Positions 1 through 11,612 of a stretch of 64,000 bases of DNA are shown here, one piece after another; position 1 is the stretch's first letter, and each line of letters starts with the position of its first letter. The notes under the pieces are model-generated. The model was not told the origin of the DNA and made no database searches. It saw nothing but the letters and a program-made list of their open reading frames with translations. The position numbers were made by a program, and so were the translations under genes. Origin of the DNA: Symbiodinium kawagutii (Eukaryota > Sar > Dinophyceae > Suessiales > Symbiodiniaceae); the NCBI GenBank assembly GCA_009767595.1, contig VSDK01027004.1, forward strand, positions 340,516 through 404,515, written 5' to 3'.

Positions 1-1128
1 GCGGAGAAAGCTCGGCTTGCAAACGGCCCCGCTTGTGATGATAGGAGGGCTTGGTGTGCCGGTGGCAAGGTGTTGAGCAATTCTTGGCGGGACTGTTGGT
101 GCAACACTGTTGTGGCTTGGTGTTGCCAACCTCGGCCGGTGGCTGGTTCGAGGAGCTGGTCTGGAGGTATTGGGGGTGGTTGTTGGCCGTCTGCGAGTTG
201 TGTCCAATCTGGTGGGGTCCACCCCGCATTTTGGAGCGCGTGTGCTGCTGCAGTGGCTGCTTGGATGGACTGGGTTGCTCCTTCTGGTTGCATCAGGGTG
301 GACACGAGCCCTTGCGTTTGTCGGGGCAAATGCTTCTCGAGGACGGGTAATGAACCTGCCCAAGAAACCCAGTATGCGGCAATGGCTGTTGTGCTGGCGG
401 AGGACAATCCCAATCCCCCGTGTGACAGTGGCAGGTGTGCGACTGCGAGGCTGCTGGGTGGGAAGGTGTCGATTTGGAGAAGTTGCTGTAAACAAGCTGC
501 CACGGCTATATCATGGTCCAAGGCGAATTGGGTAGTGGCTGTGGGCGGGCACATCCTCAGCAGGTAATTGCTTCTGGGGCTGGCATAAACCAGAAGGAGA
601 AGCCAGGAAACTTGAAGGTCATCCAGTGATGGTATGCGCTGCAGCAGCTCATGGTGGGCTTGGTGTGTTTGATGCAAGTGGTGTTCCACGAAGCGGGCTG
701 TTCCAATTGGGGCGCCTAGGACAACTAGGCCTTGGGCAGTGGCTGGGGAGGAGCCAGGAAGCTTGAAGGTCATCCAGTGAGGGTATGCGCTGCAGCAGCT
801 CATGGTGGGCTTGGTGTGTTTGATGCAAGTGGTGTTCCACGAAGCCGGTTGTTCCAATTGGGGCGCCTAGGACAACTAGGCCTTGGGCAGTGGCTGGAAG
901 CTCGGGGTCGCCTACCCACACCTCGGGCCCCAGCATGTTGATGTTTGGGGGCTCTACCCCAGCTGCGTTCCACACTCTTGTTTTGCCTTGGTTCAATTGG
1001 ATGTGTGAGTGACGCTCGAGATGTGTGGCAAGCAGGTCGTAGACATAAGGTTGGCATTTTTGTTCATTTTTTGGAGTTTTTGCACTTTTGTAAAAGTAGC
1101 AAAAACTTCGCGAGAACCAAACGAACAA
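1..1128 (-). pseudogene. LINE-type reverse transcriptase, C-terminal part, frameshifted
   Basis: Read on the minus strand, this is the thumb/C-terminal part of a non-LTR retrotransposon reverse transcriptase of the kind common in dinoflagellate genomes. The first frame (about 1040 to 750) reads ATHLERHSHIQLNQGKTRVW, then a WVGDPELP segment, GLVVLGAPIG and LLQRIPSLDDLQASWLL. The open frame then continues from about 747 to base 1 in another phase, reading LLLVYASPRSNYLLRMCPP and LPLSHGGLGLSSA, and runs off the window. The phase change coincides with a 151-bp tandem duplication at 603-900, so the enzyme is broken. The polymerase active-site region would lie upstream (above 1128) and is absent there. 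The family call is from recognised motifs; the inactive status is seen directly. Confidence 0.72.
603..900. repeat. 151-bp tandem duplication inside the RT remnant
   Basis: Two adjacent copies begin at 603 and 754 with CCAGGAA and run to GCAGTGGCTGG, differing at about four positions. Because 151 is not a multiple of three, the second copy shifts the reverse transcriptase frame. The first copy carries the downstream frame and the second the upstream frame. Confidence 0.9.
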
Positions 1129-1734
1129 AAACTTCGCAGAACCAATGGGTAGTACAGGGTCTTGGGTCCATATATATTTTTTTTGGGGGGGGTTTTTGCT
1201 CCAGTCGGCAATTGGACATCTAGTTGCTTAACCCATGAACATATGAGATTGCAGCTGTGGCAACATTACAATGTCACAAAAATGCGCACTCTGGTGGCAT
1301 GTTGTTCTGTTTTTTTTCCCGGCTCATTCCCGAACTGTTGGCTGCGAGTATGTTGGTTTGCCCCTTTATTTTGCTCAGCACTTGTTTTCAAATGTGTGAT
1401 TGACAGACATATTTTTCATGGGTTGATTTTGGCACATGTTTGGTGCCATGTTCAAGAAGGCATGCACGATACCTTTTGCACAGGGTCCACACACAAATCG
1501 CCCACCCCAGAAACGGCACCAAACTCGACAGACCTTGACGTCTCAGAAAATGAGTGTGAATGCTCTCCTTGTTTGTCCTTGTTTCTCATTACCGCGAGTG
1601 GGCAAGGCAGATCCCAGCCATCCATGGCGCACAGTTTGGCATCTGAGGGCCTTAATGATGGTTTCATTATTTCCTGCGTTGACGAAACCCAGTTGGACGC
1701 TGATCGAACGCAAGCCCGCAGTGCCAAGATTGCA

Positions 1735-1905
1735 CCCGAACAAAAACAGTGACGAAACGGAATTGGCCGCGGAGTTCTTGAAACATGCCCCGCATGAACT
1801 TCTACAAGTTTTGGTAACATTTTTCGATGATGTATTGCGTCTTGGCATCGCCCCAGGTGGGTGGGGGAAGATTTTGTTCGTCATGTTCCCGAAAAAACAA
1901 TAGCG
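1735..1905 (+). pseudogene. LINE reverse transcriptase N-terminal remnant
   Basis: The plus-strand frame ending at 1903 closes with ETELAAEFLKHAPHELLQVL, FFDDVLRLGIAP, a W and MFPKK. This has the layout of the segment just before the first RT motif in dinoflagellate LINEs (xxLxAExLKHxPxxLLxxLxxxFxDVLxxGxxPxxW...PKK). The frame stops right after PKK, where the RT fingers should begin. It is on the opposite strand to the remnant at 1-1128, so it is a separate insertion or inverted debris. Motif recognition only. Confidence 0.5.
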
Positions 1906-1979
1906 TACCAATTTTCGGATTTACATCTCCTGGCGGTCGTCCAGGAAAGTTGAAGCGCGAAGTGCGGAACTTCCGTGTT

Positions 1980-2125
1980 AAGGACGTTTGAACAGTACAT
2001 CACAATAGAGATCACATCAACAACACATCACACCAACAATAAATCAGAATGCACATCGCATCAACAATACATCACATCAACAATACACATCACATCAAAT
2101 CAACAATCCACATCAGATCAACACA
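1980..2125. repeat. degenerate CATCAACAATA repeat
   Basis: The words ACATCA, CAACAATA and CACATC recur about every 11-17 bases. It is low-complexity sequence with no gene. Confidence 0.7.
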
Positions 2126-3290
2126 TCGCCTGAAACGACCCTGCTCCTGCGGAAAGCCAGCCCCGAGCGGCTCCATTATTGTTTGGTGTGATGTGCATTG
2201 TTGACGTGATGTTGGTGAACTCTTGGATCTTCACTGTGTGTGGCAGGCCTGGCCTTTGAAATCATGCGAACCTGTTGCGGGACGGCTTTATCTAGAATTG
2301 GCTTGTTTTGGTGGGTTATGGTTCGTGTCTATTTAAAATTAAAATATGGTCGGAAAACACGTTGTCATTAGAAATAGATGAGGGACAGTCGTTTGGCCAT
2401 GTCAGATGACCAGGACGTGGGACGCAGAACCACATGCAGAAACAACTTTGGCAGTTTTGTTTTCAGTCCTGCTCATGGAACAGCAGCAGCAGCACAAGCA
2501 TCACAAGCAACACAAACAGCACAAACAGCACAAACAACAACACAGGCAGCAGCAGCTCTCTGCTTCAGCATGGGCCTTTGTCTGGATGGGAGGAGAATTT
2601 GCATTTTTCTTTTGGCTATCGTTCGGTCATCGTTCGGCAATCACATTTGACGATTTTTTTTCATATCACAAACGGGAACATGGGTACAACCATGGGAAAG
2701 CAGGAGTTTCACACCAAACACAAGGTCAAAAAATACTATGTCTGACTTTGCCTGAGATACGCTAAACGTTATTGCAGGGAATCATTGAAAATATATGAAA
2801 ATATTATGTCCTGAGCCAAGTGCTCATCATTGTATTTTTGGTTACCGTTCATTGCGCAGGGTCATTGAAAACATGTCTTGAGGTAAGTCCTCAGCACATT
2901 GTTTTCGTTGTCGTTCAGTGCGAACGGTCATCAAAAAACATGAAAACTTGCACACAAACAACCGCAATCAGGTGCGGGAGGGCTTATCACCTGTAATCAA
3001 AAAAGCATAAGTGCCATCAACTTGCCAAAACCCTAGGTTTCTGAACGCACCGGTTTCTTGACGGAACTCAAATTTGGAATGACCTTTTGGAAAAAATTGG
3101 TCAGGCCTGTTCTTGAACCAGTGTGACAGAAGAGGTCACATGTGTACTGAATGTACATATTGTTTCACCGCCTGTGCCCTTAACGGGGTGCCCCCGTCGG
3201 CATACGGGACTCCGACTCAAAAAACATGCCCAAGAGATATTCAAGAAACAGTGTCTTGTCGCAACAAAAATTTGCAATCAACAAATTTTT
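2126..3290. other. spacer, no gene supported
   Basis: Includes a CAG/ACA-rich patch at 2481-2560, which produces short Gln/Thr-rich open frames in all phases. Two related segments near 2820-2940 share CATTGCGCAGGGTCATTGAA-like words. I see no exon island. Confidence 0.5.
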
Positions 3291-3299
3291 TGGGCTACA

Positions 3300-3480
3300 A
3301 CAACGAGCACTGAATGGCAGCAACACGTTTCCAATGAACCCAAGCGTAGGCAAGGTCGGCCATCAAAACCGTGGGATGACAATTTTAGAACAAATTGCAA
3401 TGAAACACGTCCTGGGTCACAACCGCACGGGTCCGGCCAGAATATCCACTCTTGGAACAAGTGTATGCACAGTTTTGCAA
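3300..3480 (+). pseudogene. possible 3' end of a LINE ORF2
   Basis: One plus-strand frame reads TEWQQHVSNEPKRRQGRPSK, then PWDD. An R.GRP..PWDD motif is typical of the tail of LINE reverse transcriptase proteins. There is no supporting domain around it, so this may be chance. Confidence 0.2.
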
Positions 3481-3798
3481 CAGCACCCGTGAACCACCCC
3501 CACTCCTTTTAGGATCGAGGCGACTCGGACGGGCGAAACAAGAAAAGAAGCAGGCCGTCCCAAAAAAAGAACAGGAGGCCAAATCATCATCCGAAACAAT
3601 TTCCGAAAAACGATGCCCATATTCGGAAAGGTTTGCTTGTATATTGTGCTATGGCCAACAACAAAAATAGCAAGAGGAGAGACGACTGCATCAAAGTAGC
3701 GTTAGCGATCTCCTAGTCCTAACCAGCCTGGAAATGAACTTCACTGGTAGTAGCAACCAGCCTTGAAGGAATTTGAATTTCATTGGTCGTATGTGCAT

Positions 3799-4040
3799 TC
3801 ATCTGTAATCCTGCAACTCAATTTTTCCATGAAGGTTGCCAAAAGGAATGAAGCGTCTTGCTTGCTGTGAGCAAATATCAAGGTGTCATCGGCGAATCGC
3901 AGGTTCACAAATTCATTGTTCAGATCAAAACCAGCATCAAATCGCCCGACCCGCCACCTTCATTTTCGCATGCCCCAGTGAATGATGCTGGAACAAAATT
4001 GGGGTTCAAAATCACACCCTTGTCGGACCCCAGCATGTTT
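3799..4040 (-). pseudogene. LINE reverse transcriptase core remnant with FADD box
   Basis: Minus-strand translation from about 4030 gives VRQGCDFEPQFCSSIIHWGM, RK, then a TGA stop, then RWRVGRFDAGFDLNN, EFVNLRFADDTLIFAHSKQD and a closing stop at 3799. This is the RT palm: the (R)QG motif followed about 40 residues later by the catalytic F-A-D-D box and its downstream hydrophobics. The internal TGA falls where relatives normally have Trp (MRKW), so a single G-to-A change probably made it. The family differs from the RT remnant at 1-1128. The fragment is inactive and truncated at both ends. Confidence 0.7.
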
Positions 4041-4230
4041 TTTTCTCTTTTAAACGCGTGACCCCATACAGAAGTGAAAACGCCACGCAAAAGTAATTTG
4101 AACATCAAATCCATTCAAAATTCCATGTCACACGGTCAAGACCACTTCGTGGGTCAAAAGTGGTACCTGCTCTGCTGTGATGCCTGCTATCTACCAGCTA
4201 GCCAGCCAAGGTACTAGACGAGATACTACC

Positions 4231-4330
4231 AGCAGCAGCAGTCAGCAGTCAGCAGTCAGCAGTCAGCAGTCAGCAGTCAGCAGTCAGCAGTCAGCAGTCA
4301 GCAGTCAGCAGCAGCAGCAGCAGCAGCAAC
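4231..4330. repeat. heptamer tandem repeat CAGTCAG running into (CAG)n
   Basis: About ten perfect copies of a 7-bp unit are followed by a CAG triplet run. There are no unique spacers, so it is not a CRISPR array. Confidence 0.9.
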
Positions 4331-4785
4331 GACTTGGAAAAGTAATTTAAGAGTTTTTGCGTCCTTGGTATTGCGTCATTGTGTTTTTTATTCTCGTCCG
4401 AAAACTTGAGAACAGCTTGCCTAAAGAACAATTGCAAGAAAATATAGCGCATGACATCGTCACACAACCGTTTGTACCATATAAAATATCAGCTAGTGCA
4501 TTTTCGCGGTAATTCTCCTGAGTCATACTAGGTAGGCAGATACGCATAATAGGAATCAGTTCATATAGGTAGGCAGATTATTGGGCGCTGCCGCGAAACG
4601 GATGGGTGAAGGATGAAGGTCCAACTATATATATATATATTTTTTCAACAAGAAAATGATAGCTGCCATTATACGTGATACCTGCTTTTCCATTCTCTGC
4701 ACAATTCCTGGTCTTGCAATTTTGACTGCTGCGAGCAATAAATGTCGTCTCCAAACGATATTGTTTTTTGTGTTTTCATGTTTTC
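4331..4785. other. spacer, no gene supported
   Basis: AT-rich sequence with a short (TA)n tract at 4627-4640. No exon island was seen. Confidence 0.4.
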
Positions 4786-4945
4786 CTAGGTTTTGTTAAC
4801 AACCTTTGTTACTTTTGGTTGACGTGACTTGACATTGACTTAGGTCCTGACTTATGACCTGACTTTTGACCTGGCTTTTGACTGATTGTTGACTTGCCTT
4901 TTGACTTGGCTCTTGACTCGACTCTTGTCTCTTGACCATTGACAT
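4786..4945. repeat. degenerate TTGACTTGACCT repeat
   Basis: TTGAC and CTGACTT words recur every 8-14 bases. It is low-complexity DNA. Confidence 0.65.
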
Positions 4946-5031
4946 GACTTCATTTTCTTGTCATTTATCGGCCTCAACCCCTGGTTTCCTCAAAATTGTG
5001 CTTTTTTTGCACCCGTGTTTTTCATTGGTTC

Positions 5032-5135
5032 TGTCGCCGATGGTTCTGTTGCTGCTGTTGTTGCTGCTGATTCTGCTGTGCAGCTGCTGCTGCCNNNNNN
5101 NNNNCTCCTGCTGCTGCTGCTGTTGCTGTTCTTGC
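5032..5135. repeat. CTG/GTT microsatellite with a 10-base assembly gap
   Basis: CTG and TTG triplets flank ten N at 5095-5104. The array was probably not assembled through. Confidence 0.85.
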
Positions 5136-6109
5136 AGCTAAAACTGTTGTTCTTGTTGAAGTTCTTCCCACGGTAGAACTTACTGCGCAAATTTCTTGCA
5201 AGGTCGTTCTGGACAATCTTGCCTGGGCGTCCACGCCAAATTTCAGATTGTACAGGCAACTATGGTGCAATGGCTGCCCCATGAGAAACCATAGTCTGGG
5301 GATGTCTCAGGTACGCTCCTTCCCTGTGTAGCGCAGCAGAATAACCAACAGCTGGGCTTCTTTGATGCATTTGTTCAATGCTTTTCATGTGACAAGTGGG
5401 GCTGATCATTGACATAGGTCATAGCTCTTGTGCTTCGCCATCTGATCAGTTTTGAATGGGAAGTGCCATTGTTCCTGTGGCAAGGCTTTGATCTTGTGCG
5501 GCGCTACATGTCCGGTGCATTTGTCAAAGGGGCTCGTTTCCATCCGTGCCGTCGTCGTTGTTTCATTGGGCTGGCAGTTTGCTCCCTTCATTGTTCATTT
5601 CCCGGTCGGCAAACGTTCACCAGCGTAGAACCCGAACGATGAAATGCTGAAAAATATACTTCCTGGATGTCCCCAAGGCCGTGCACGTCCTCTTCTTGAT
5701 TGCCAACTATATAAGTACGAGTGTCACCCCTCACGTCGATGGTGGTCGCTATTCCTTTCGTTCGCATTTTGTTGCTCTCGCAGGGTTCCACCAACAGAAA
5801 CGTCAGCTTTACATGGTAATTCCACAAGTTCATTGCCCGAATGCAACTTTTCTCAGCTTTGTCACTCCCAAGCCGCCCTTCTGCATGCCTTAGCCCCCTT
5901 TTTTTTCCTCAGGCGAGCGGGCGGCGCGTCAAGTCCCAAGCCGCTTGCTGGCGTCAACTCGGCGCCTGGACACAGCACTGGATGCCGACTGGTCGCTATT
6001 CTACCACCTGGTGATGTGCCCAAAGAGGTGTTTTTTTATAAGATGTTATATATGCTTCTAAGTATAGGGATAACCAACTATGGGGATTTTCTATGGTTGG
6101 TTGATTGAT
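5136..6109. other. spacer, no gene supported
   Basis: Mixed sequence with a GC-rich patch near 5900-5980. Frames there are open on both strands, but I recognise no protein and no paired splice sites. Confidence 0.35.
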
Positions 6110-6233
6110 ATGGTTGTGGGTCAATATTAACCAACCAATTTCATGGGGGATGATAACCAACAAAGCTATAGGGAAAACCATGGCTAATGATAGGGGAACT
6201 AGGGGGACTAAGGGTTTTGACCCACTGCCATAT
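6110..6233 (+). mobile_element. family B inverted-repeat element, copy 1
   Basis: Starts ATGGTTGTGGGTCAA and ends TTGACCCACTGCCATAT, imperfect inverted repeats. The interior has the family words AACCAACCAAT, AATGATAGGGGAAC and AGGGGGACTAAGGG. It is non-coding, MITE-like and has no transposase. Confidence 0.7.
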
Positions 6234-6845
6234 AGCGGTTAGTACTGGTGAAGGATGGTTACAGTTCAACGGTCAGTGATGCTTAATGATAGTTAATACA
6301 GTACTATAGTGCTTGCTAATGGTCGGAAGCCATGGTTGATTCGGGAAACATCATAGTGTCTTCGGGCTGCTTGGAGAACCATGAATCATGTTCGATAATA
6401 GAGCCTGATAGTATCCGTATACAGGTATTGCCCAAGCTCAGAAATTGTCATTTTCGTCGGGAAACACATTATCTTGGAACGCCACCTCCTCATTTATGAA
6501 AAACACGGAATAAACCATTCATATGACTCAAAGGGATAGTCCAGTCATCAAATTAGATTCTCCCAGGCTTCCCCAACACAGCTTCCTGAAAAAGGAACAT
6601 GGATTTGAAAAAATCTATGTACTAGGACCCGCATCCGACTGCAGTCCTAGATTCTATGACGAGTAAAGCAATTGTCCACTACCTCGAAACAACAAACAAT
6701 ACAGCACCGAGAGCCATCAAGATCCAACAAGTCAAAAAAGAAGAATCTGGATCATAGAAACAACTAAAACACAGATCATAGAGTCGAAGATCCAACATCT
6801 GTCCCTGCATCTGGACTCGATGTATGTTAACCTTAAATGTGCAGG
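6234..6845. other. spacer, no gene supported
   Basis: Unique AT-rich sequence. No exon island or repeat family was recognised. Confidence 0.4.
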
Positions 6846-7026
6846 GTATGGGTGTTTCTCAAGGTAGGGGACCCTCCAAATCATCCATTTTGTCTTGGTC
6901 ATTTAAAATAATCAACGCATATGGTGGTTTCTCAAGGTAGGGGACCCAAAAAATGGTTGGTTAACTATTATAAATGGTTCATAATGGATGATTTGGGGGT
7001 AGCCCTATTTTGAGAAACACCCATAT
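6846..7026 (+). mobile_element. family A elements, one partial and one complete
   Basis: A left half (6846-6918, GGTGTTTCTCAAGGTAGGGG then CCAAATCATCC) is followed by a full copy from about 6919. The full copy begins ATGGTGGTTTCTCAAGG and ends CCCTATTTTGAGAAACACCC. The ends are inverted repeats and the middle holds ATGGTTGGTTAACTATTATA. Confidence 0.7.
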
Positions 7027-8437
7027 AAGCCATCCATTCTTGCGGTTCCCGGGCATGTTGCCGGACAGACCCAAGGGACATCAACGCGAAGATCCTGACA
7101 TTTGCCCGGCCTTTCGCAGTAAAGACGACGCCTGACCGGGCATGATCCACCTTGGCAAGGGGGGGTCCGGTGAGATCGGGGTTCCAACGGTACCCCTTCT
7201 GGAAAACAAATGGTTTAATAATGATCAACTATAGTCATAGAAAATAGCATGGTTTATCATAGTTTATCGAAGAATCAAAGAGAAACATAGAGAATGTATA
7301 CATTTTTCGGTGGGTTATTTTCCGTTATTTGAAATATTAGGGGGAGGATGCAATGCAAGAGATTGATGGATGTCAGCGAAGAAATCTTCCCCCTGCCAAG
7401 AGGATGAGCTCTCGATGTATCTCGTTGTAGCTCGTGTTTCATGTTGATTGTGGTCAATGGATGTTAACTACAGGGGCTTGATGCTGGTTCAGAATCATCA
7501 AGCAATTGTTTAGTGTTGATCCAAGGTATTTCAGGATTTCTTTCACCAGTACAGGGAGCAAATCTTTCGGATGGCATGCAGCATCATGCAGCCTATGACA
7601 TCTAACAAAAGGGCGCAAATAATGGGGGAAAACAAGTAAAGCCAATAACAAACCACCCATATTGGGATGGTTTGAAGCAGTTGTGTTTTGCTTCGAAGCA
7701 TTTCAATATTGGCTACACCACATGTTTATCATGCTCCAGGATCCAGGATGTGGGTCAAAATGCTGCAGTAGTTGCGACATGTTGCGACGTTGAAATACGG
7801 TCGTTCCAAAATACCAAGCCATCTTATGGTCAGCCATCATCTATGATTTTGATTGATTTAGTAACTGTTTCTCATTGTTATTGAGAAAAATATCATGATG
7901 TTTGGTTCCAACCACTATCATGATAAAACATTAAACACGCACCACGGACGTTGTCAAACATAATTAAACCATAAGTGTGGTTGATAGTTGCTAAGTAAGA
8001 ACAGAAAATATGTCAATGGTGATGCCTCCAGTGATGATTAAGCAAAGCCAGGCTTCAACTGTCGGTTCAGGAACTGTGCTAGCTAACCCTTCCATCGTGG
8101 ATTCTGTGGCTTGGGTAGCATTGCGGCATTGCTAGTGACCACCAGCCGCAACCAGCCGCAACCTGCCAACTTTCCCATAGCCGGTGCTTGCCATCTGGGT
8201 TTATGAAGATCTCTCTCAGTATTGTCAACCAGAAGTCTTTGTCAACCAATGAGCTAGGTTCTATACTTATAACATGTTATAAAATTGCTATTGCTACTAA
8301 TTACCTTCAATATCAACACACAGTAAATTTACAACTACAATTATTCTTTAGTCATAAATGATTAAGTGGTTGTAAACTATGCATCAACTGCAATGTTTAA
8401 TTAACCATGCTACAACTATGGTATTCCATGATCTCTA
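7027..8437. other. spacer, no gene supported
   Basis: A GC-richer patch at 7030-7190 is open on the minus strand but shows no recognisable protein. The rest is AT-rich. Confidence 0.35.
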
Positions 8438-8535
8438 TTATAAGCGCGATGATAGTTGATGAAACATCCCATCCTCGAACACTGCAGCTTTGCGGAGCTT
8501 CCGAGGTGCTTGACGGTTCCAGAATCGAACGTCAC
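8438..8535 (-). CDS. candidate terminal exon (stop at 8438)
   Basis: A GC-rich island on the minus strand is preceded by ATTGCCCAG|G, a good AG|G acceptor. Read in phase 1 it gives DVRFWNRQAPRKLRK, AAVFEDGMFHQLSSRL and a TAA stop. The incoming phase matches the outgoing phase of the island at 10336-10298, which suggests it is the last exon of the gene that also holds the islands at 13147, 13717, 16854 and 18739, and perhaps the EF-hand core. No domain was recognised. Confidence 0.45.
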
Positions 8536-8859
8536 CTGGGCAATCGCTGGCCTTGAAACAAAATGGTTTCCTGATGGCTGACATAACTGTAAGCGACAAC
8601 ACCAACAAACACGAAAACGTAATAAAGCGATGATAAAACACATTGCAGTATGGGGAAAGCAGAATACAGCAAGCTTTTTGGGGTATATAATATATACAGC
8701 ATCCCTATTCGATCGTTGGTTGACTTGTATCAGGTCGCATGGTCGAAGGCATACTACTGCTGGTCGCCCATGCTGGGAGAATCCAACCACCAAGCTGAGC
8801 CCATTGAGGAGCCAAATCCTCGCTTTGGTTAGGACGATTGACCAGCAAAACTCGGGGTA

Positions 8860-9245
8860 TAATTGACAACAACAAGGACAACAAGAGCAATAACTAGAAC
8901 AACAACCAGAACAACAACAACAACACCACCAACAAGAAGAAGAACAACAAGAAGCAAGAAGCAAGACCAACAACAAGAAGCAAGACCAACAACAAGAAGC
9001 AAGACCAACAACAAGAAACAAGACCAACAACAACAACAGCAACAACAACAACAACAGCAACAACAACAACAACAACAACAACGAGAAGAAACAAGACCAA
9101 GAAGAAGAAGAAGAAGAAGAAGAAAAAGAAGAAGAAGAAGAAGAAGAAGAAGAAGAAGAAGAAGCAAGACCACCACCACCAACAACAACAACAAGAACAT
9201 TAATGATAACAACACCAAGCAAATCCGACAATCACAAACAATTTA
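8860..9245. repeat. CAA/GAA/GAC triplet microsatellite
   Basis: ACAACA and AGAAGA triplets run for nearly 400 bases. Read in the other frames or strand they give long Leu-, Ser-, Gln- or Arg-rich open frames, which I do not regard as genes. Confidence 0.9.
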
Positions 9246-10297
9246 GCATGAACCTGGGGGTTTGTCTTGCTGGTTCTAGCCGGCCAACAAATTGCCAGTT
9301 CCACCTGTGATCCCAGCCTTCAGCGTTCCAGCGGGAACTGCAAATCCTTCTGCTTTGCAGGCCACTGGGAAAGCCTCGGGCAGGACACTGGCAACTGCAG
9401 CAACAGCATAGCAGGTAGCACTGGTCATGGCGGTGTGGTAGCAATGGTAGCATTCGTTGCAGTAATGGTAGCACTACGATCCAAATAGTGGCAGTAGTTG
9501 TAATAGTGGTGCTAGTAACTCGGAATTTGCTTCCAGTAGTGATAGTATGCCATAGTAATAGTCGTACTAAAGATGGAAGTGGCAGTAGTAGTGCCACTGG
9601 TAGCAGTGGTTTTTGTATGCACAGAAGTGCTCAAAGGCCTTGGGCCAGCAACGATCTAAGCCAGAGATAGGGCTGGTACCCTGAGTGGTGACTCATACCC
9701 ATACCCAGATGCTCCACGTATGGTCTATTTAGCTACATTTGGGTGATTTTCTTTTGTAGTCAAATATCTGAGGTAAAGAAAACTATACATGACTATCTGG
9801 GCCATTGGTTTAATTCATACTGGTTGAATAATGGTGTCTTAGTGTATTGCAGTAACTCATTACTATCGGCTATTAATTAAGTATTAATGAGTTGACTGGT
9901 TAACCCACCATGATTCACCATTAGATATGATGCTGGTTATCAACGATAAGTTATCAACCACCCACTGTCAACTCATATTAACCACCTTTGTTGACTCATT
10001 GTTAACCACTAGTATTGAGTATTGACCATACTAATATCTTCGTTTATAGTAATTAACCCATTCCTATTCATACTAATTCAGTATTTGTTTTCATTAATCT
10101 TAACTCATATTAATTAACCACCTTTATTGACTCATCATTAACCACCCATAAACAATCACTAATATTGTTTAACCATTGGATCTATGATGATCGACCCCGA
10201 TCAACCATTGGATCTACCATTGGACCCACCCTTATCAACCACTATGATGAACCCTGGGTACCTCACGGACTCGAGTGCCGTTGGGGGCCTCAAGGAC
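9246..10297. other. spacer: GTA-rich repeat and AATTAACC-rich DNA
   Basis: 9400-9640 is a degenerate GTAGTA/GTGGTA triplet repeat. 9840-10200 is rich in ATTAACCA words like those inside the family A and B elements. No gene was recognised. Confidence 0.45.
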
Positions 10298-10336
10298 CTC
10301 TCCATCGCGCCAGCTGTTTTTGGAGTTGCTCCAAAC
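10298..10336 (-). CDS. candidate mini-exon, coiled-coil type
   Basis: The minus-strand island follows CTCCCCCGGCAG|G and ends AGAG|GTCCTT. Phase 1 in and phase 1 out give LEQLQKQLARWR, a strongly helical segment that joins in frame to the islands at 13147-13050 and 8535-8438. A longer alternative in another phase (to 10262, reading VWSNSKNSWRDGEVL) is also open, so the frame is not certain. Confidence 0.4.
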
Positions 10337-10399
10337 CTGCCGGGGGAGCAAGACGTGGGCAGAGGAAGTAACGTAGCTTGGATTTGTCATAGTTATTAT

Positions 10400-11097
10400 A
10401 CCATGGGTTTATATGCATAAATATTGCCAATGATTGATAGCTACATAGAATGGTTGATATGTATACAAAATGCCAATGGTTTTTATGTCGTAGTTGTATA
10501 TAAAATATATGCAAATATATATAGTTGTATATAGCAATCGTTTATGCCAATGGGCCAACGGTTGATGGCTACAGTAGAGTTGGTTTATACCAAAGGTTGA
10601 TAGCCAATGGTTACTAGTGGGTATAGTGGTTAATGGGTAATACTAATGGTTGATATATCAGTGCTCAATGCGAATGTTTAATAACTAGTGATTGATAGAG
10701 GATGTCCTGATCATTTTATATTCTCAATGGTTGATAATGGGTATCCACATTAGAGTTGGTTGATACCAATGGTTCATAGCTCATGGTTGCGAGTGGATAT
10801 AGCGATTCATGGTCAATAATGATGGCTAATAGAATAATCTATAACTAATTAACTAATTCCAACAATGATTATACCTATGGTTCAATAAGTGATGCAAATA
10901 ATGGATATCCATAGGAGAGTTGGTTTGTACCAAAGATGTATAGCTCATTGTTTCTAGTGGATATAATCAATCATGGTTACCGACTATTATTGGTTGATAA
11001 TAGGTATAACTAATTGATATCTAATTCTTAAACAGCTGGTTCATAGTTGATACGAGGGGATAGCAACCAACAAGTCTAGGGGATATACCTGCTACAC
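10400..11097. other. AT-rich spacer
   Basis: Dominated by degenerate ATGGTTGATAG words. No exon island. Confidence 0.45.
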
Positions 11098-11216
11098 ATG
11101 GCTTTGGGTCCATACTAAACCATCCAAAAAGGGGTAGATGAACATCCCAACAAAGGCTAGGTTGGTCATTTACGGGATGTGTATGAGAGGTACAGGGTAT
11201 TGACCCATAGTCATAT
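11098..11216 (+). mobile_element. family B element, degenerate copy
   Basis: Starts ATGGCTTTGGGTCC and ends TTGACCCATAGTCATAT. The interior is diverged but keeps the usual size. Confidence 0.5.
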
Positions 11217-11526
11217 ACGTATCAACCCATATTAAGGACATGTCTAGTAGAAAACTTGTTTTTCCAACCTTTTCTGGTGTCTGGAAAATGTGTCAAACTT
11301 TTGGGGAATCAGCTGAGTCTTTGAGCGAAAATAAACGAACCCTGTCACTCTATAGTCATCCCTCCATGGTTCGATGGGTGACCCACACCCCACTGCTGGC
11401 CACTCTAACATAGGCTGCCTTACCAGCCTCATAACATCAGAGCTAGTAAGGCCACAAGATCAGCGGTATGGACCACAAGCTTCTATCTCTGCATCCCCCT
11501 CTCATTCTCTGTATCTGTCTCGTGCT

Positions 11527-11612
11527 TAGCTGGCTGGTGGTTTCAACCCCTATGAAAAATGTTAGTCAACCAACCATTTGTTAACGATTACTAGGGAAAA
11601 CAACACATGTCA
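11527..11612 (+). repeat. family E repeat, copy 1
   Basis: CTGGTGGTTTCAACCCCTAT, AGTCAACCAACCATTTGTTA and ATTACTAGGGAAAA occur in this order, and again near 34302 and 37261. Purpose unknown; probably a further short interspersed element. Confidence 0.55.

Noticed and set aside
4231-4330. Regular short repeats resembling a CRISPR array
   Set aside because: Pure 7-bp tandem repeat with no spacers, in a eukaryotic genome.
8416-9231. 271-codon minus-strand open frame
   Set aside because: Ser/Leu/Val/Cys-rich product of a CAA/GAA microsatellite read in antisense. Only its last 33 codons overlap the island at 8535-8438, and there the better reading is in another frame.
11461-11525. Possible tRNA-like or spliced-leader sequence
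   Set aside because: I could not fold a cloverleaf, and no match to the conserved dinoflagellate spliced-leader core was seen anywhere in the window.
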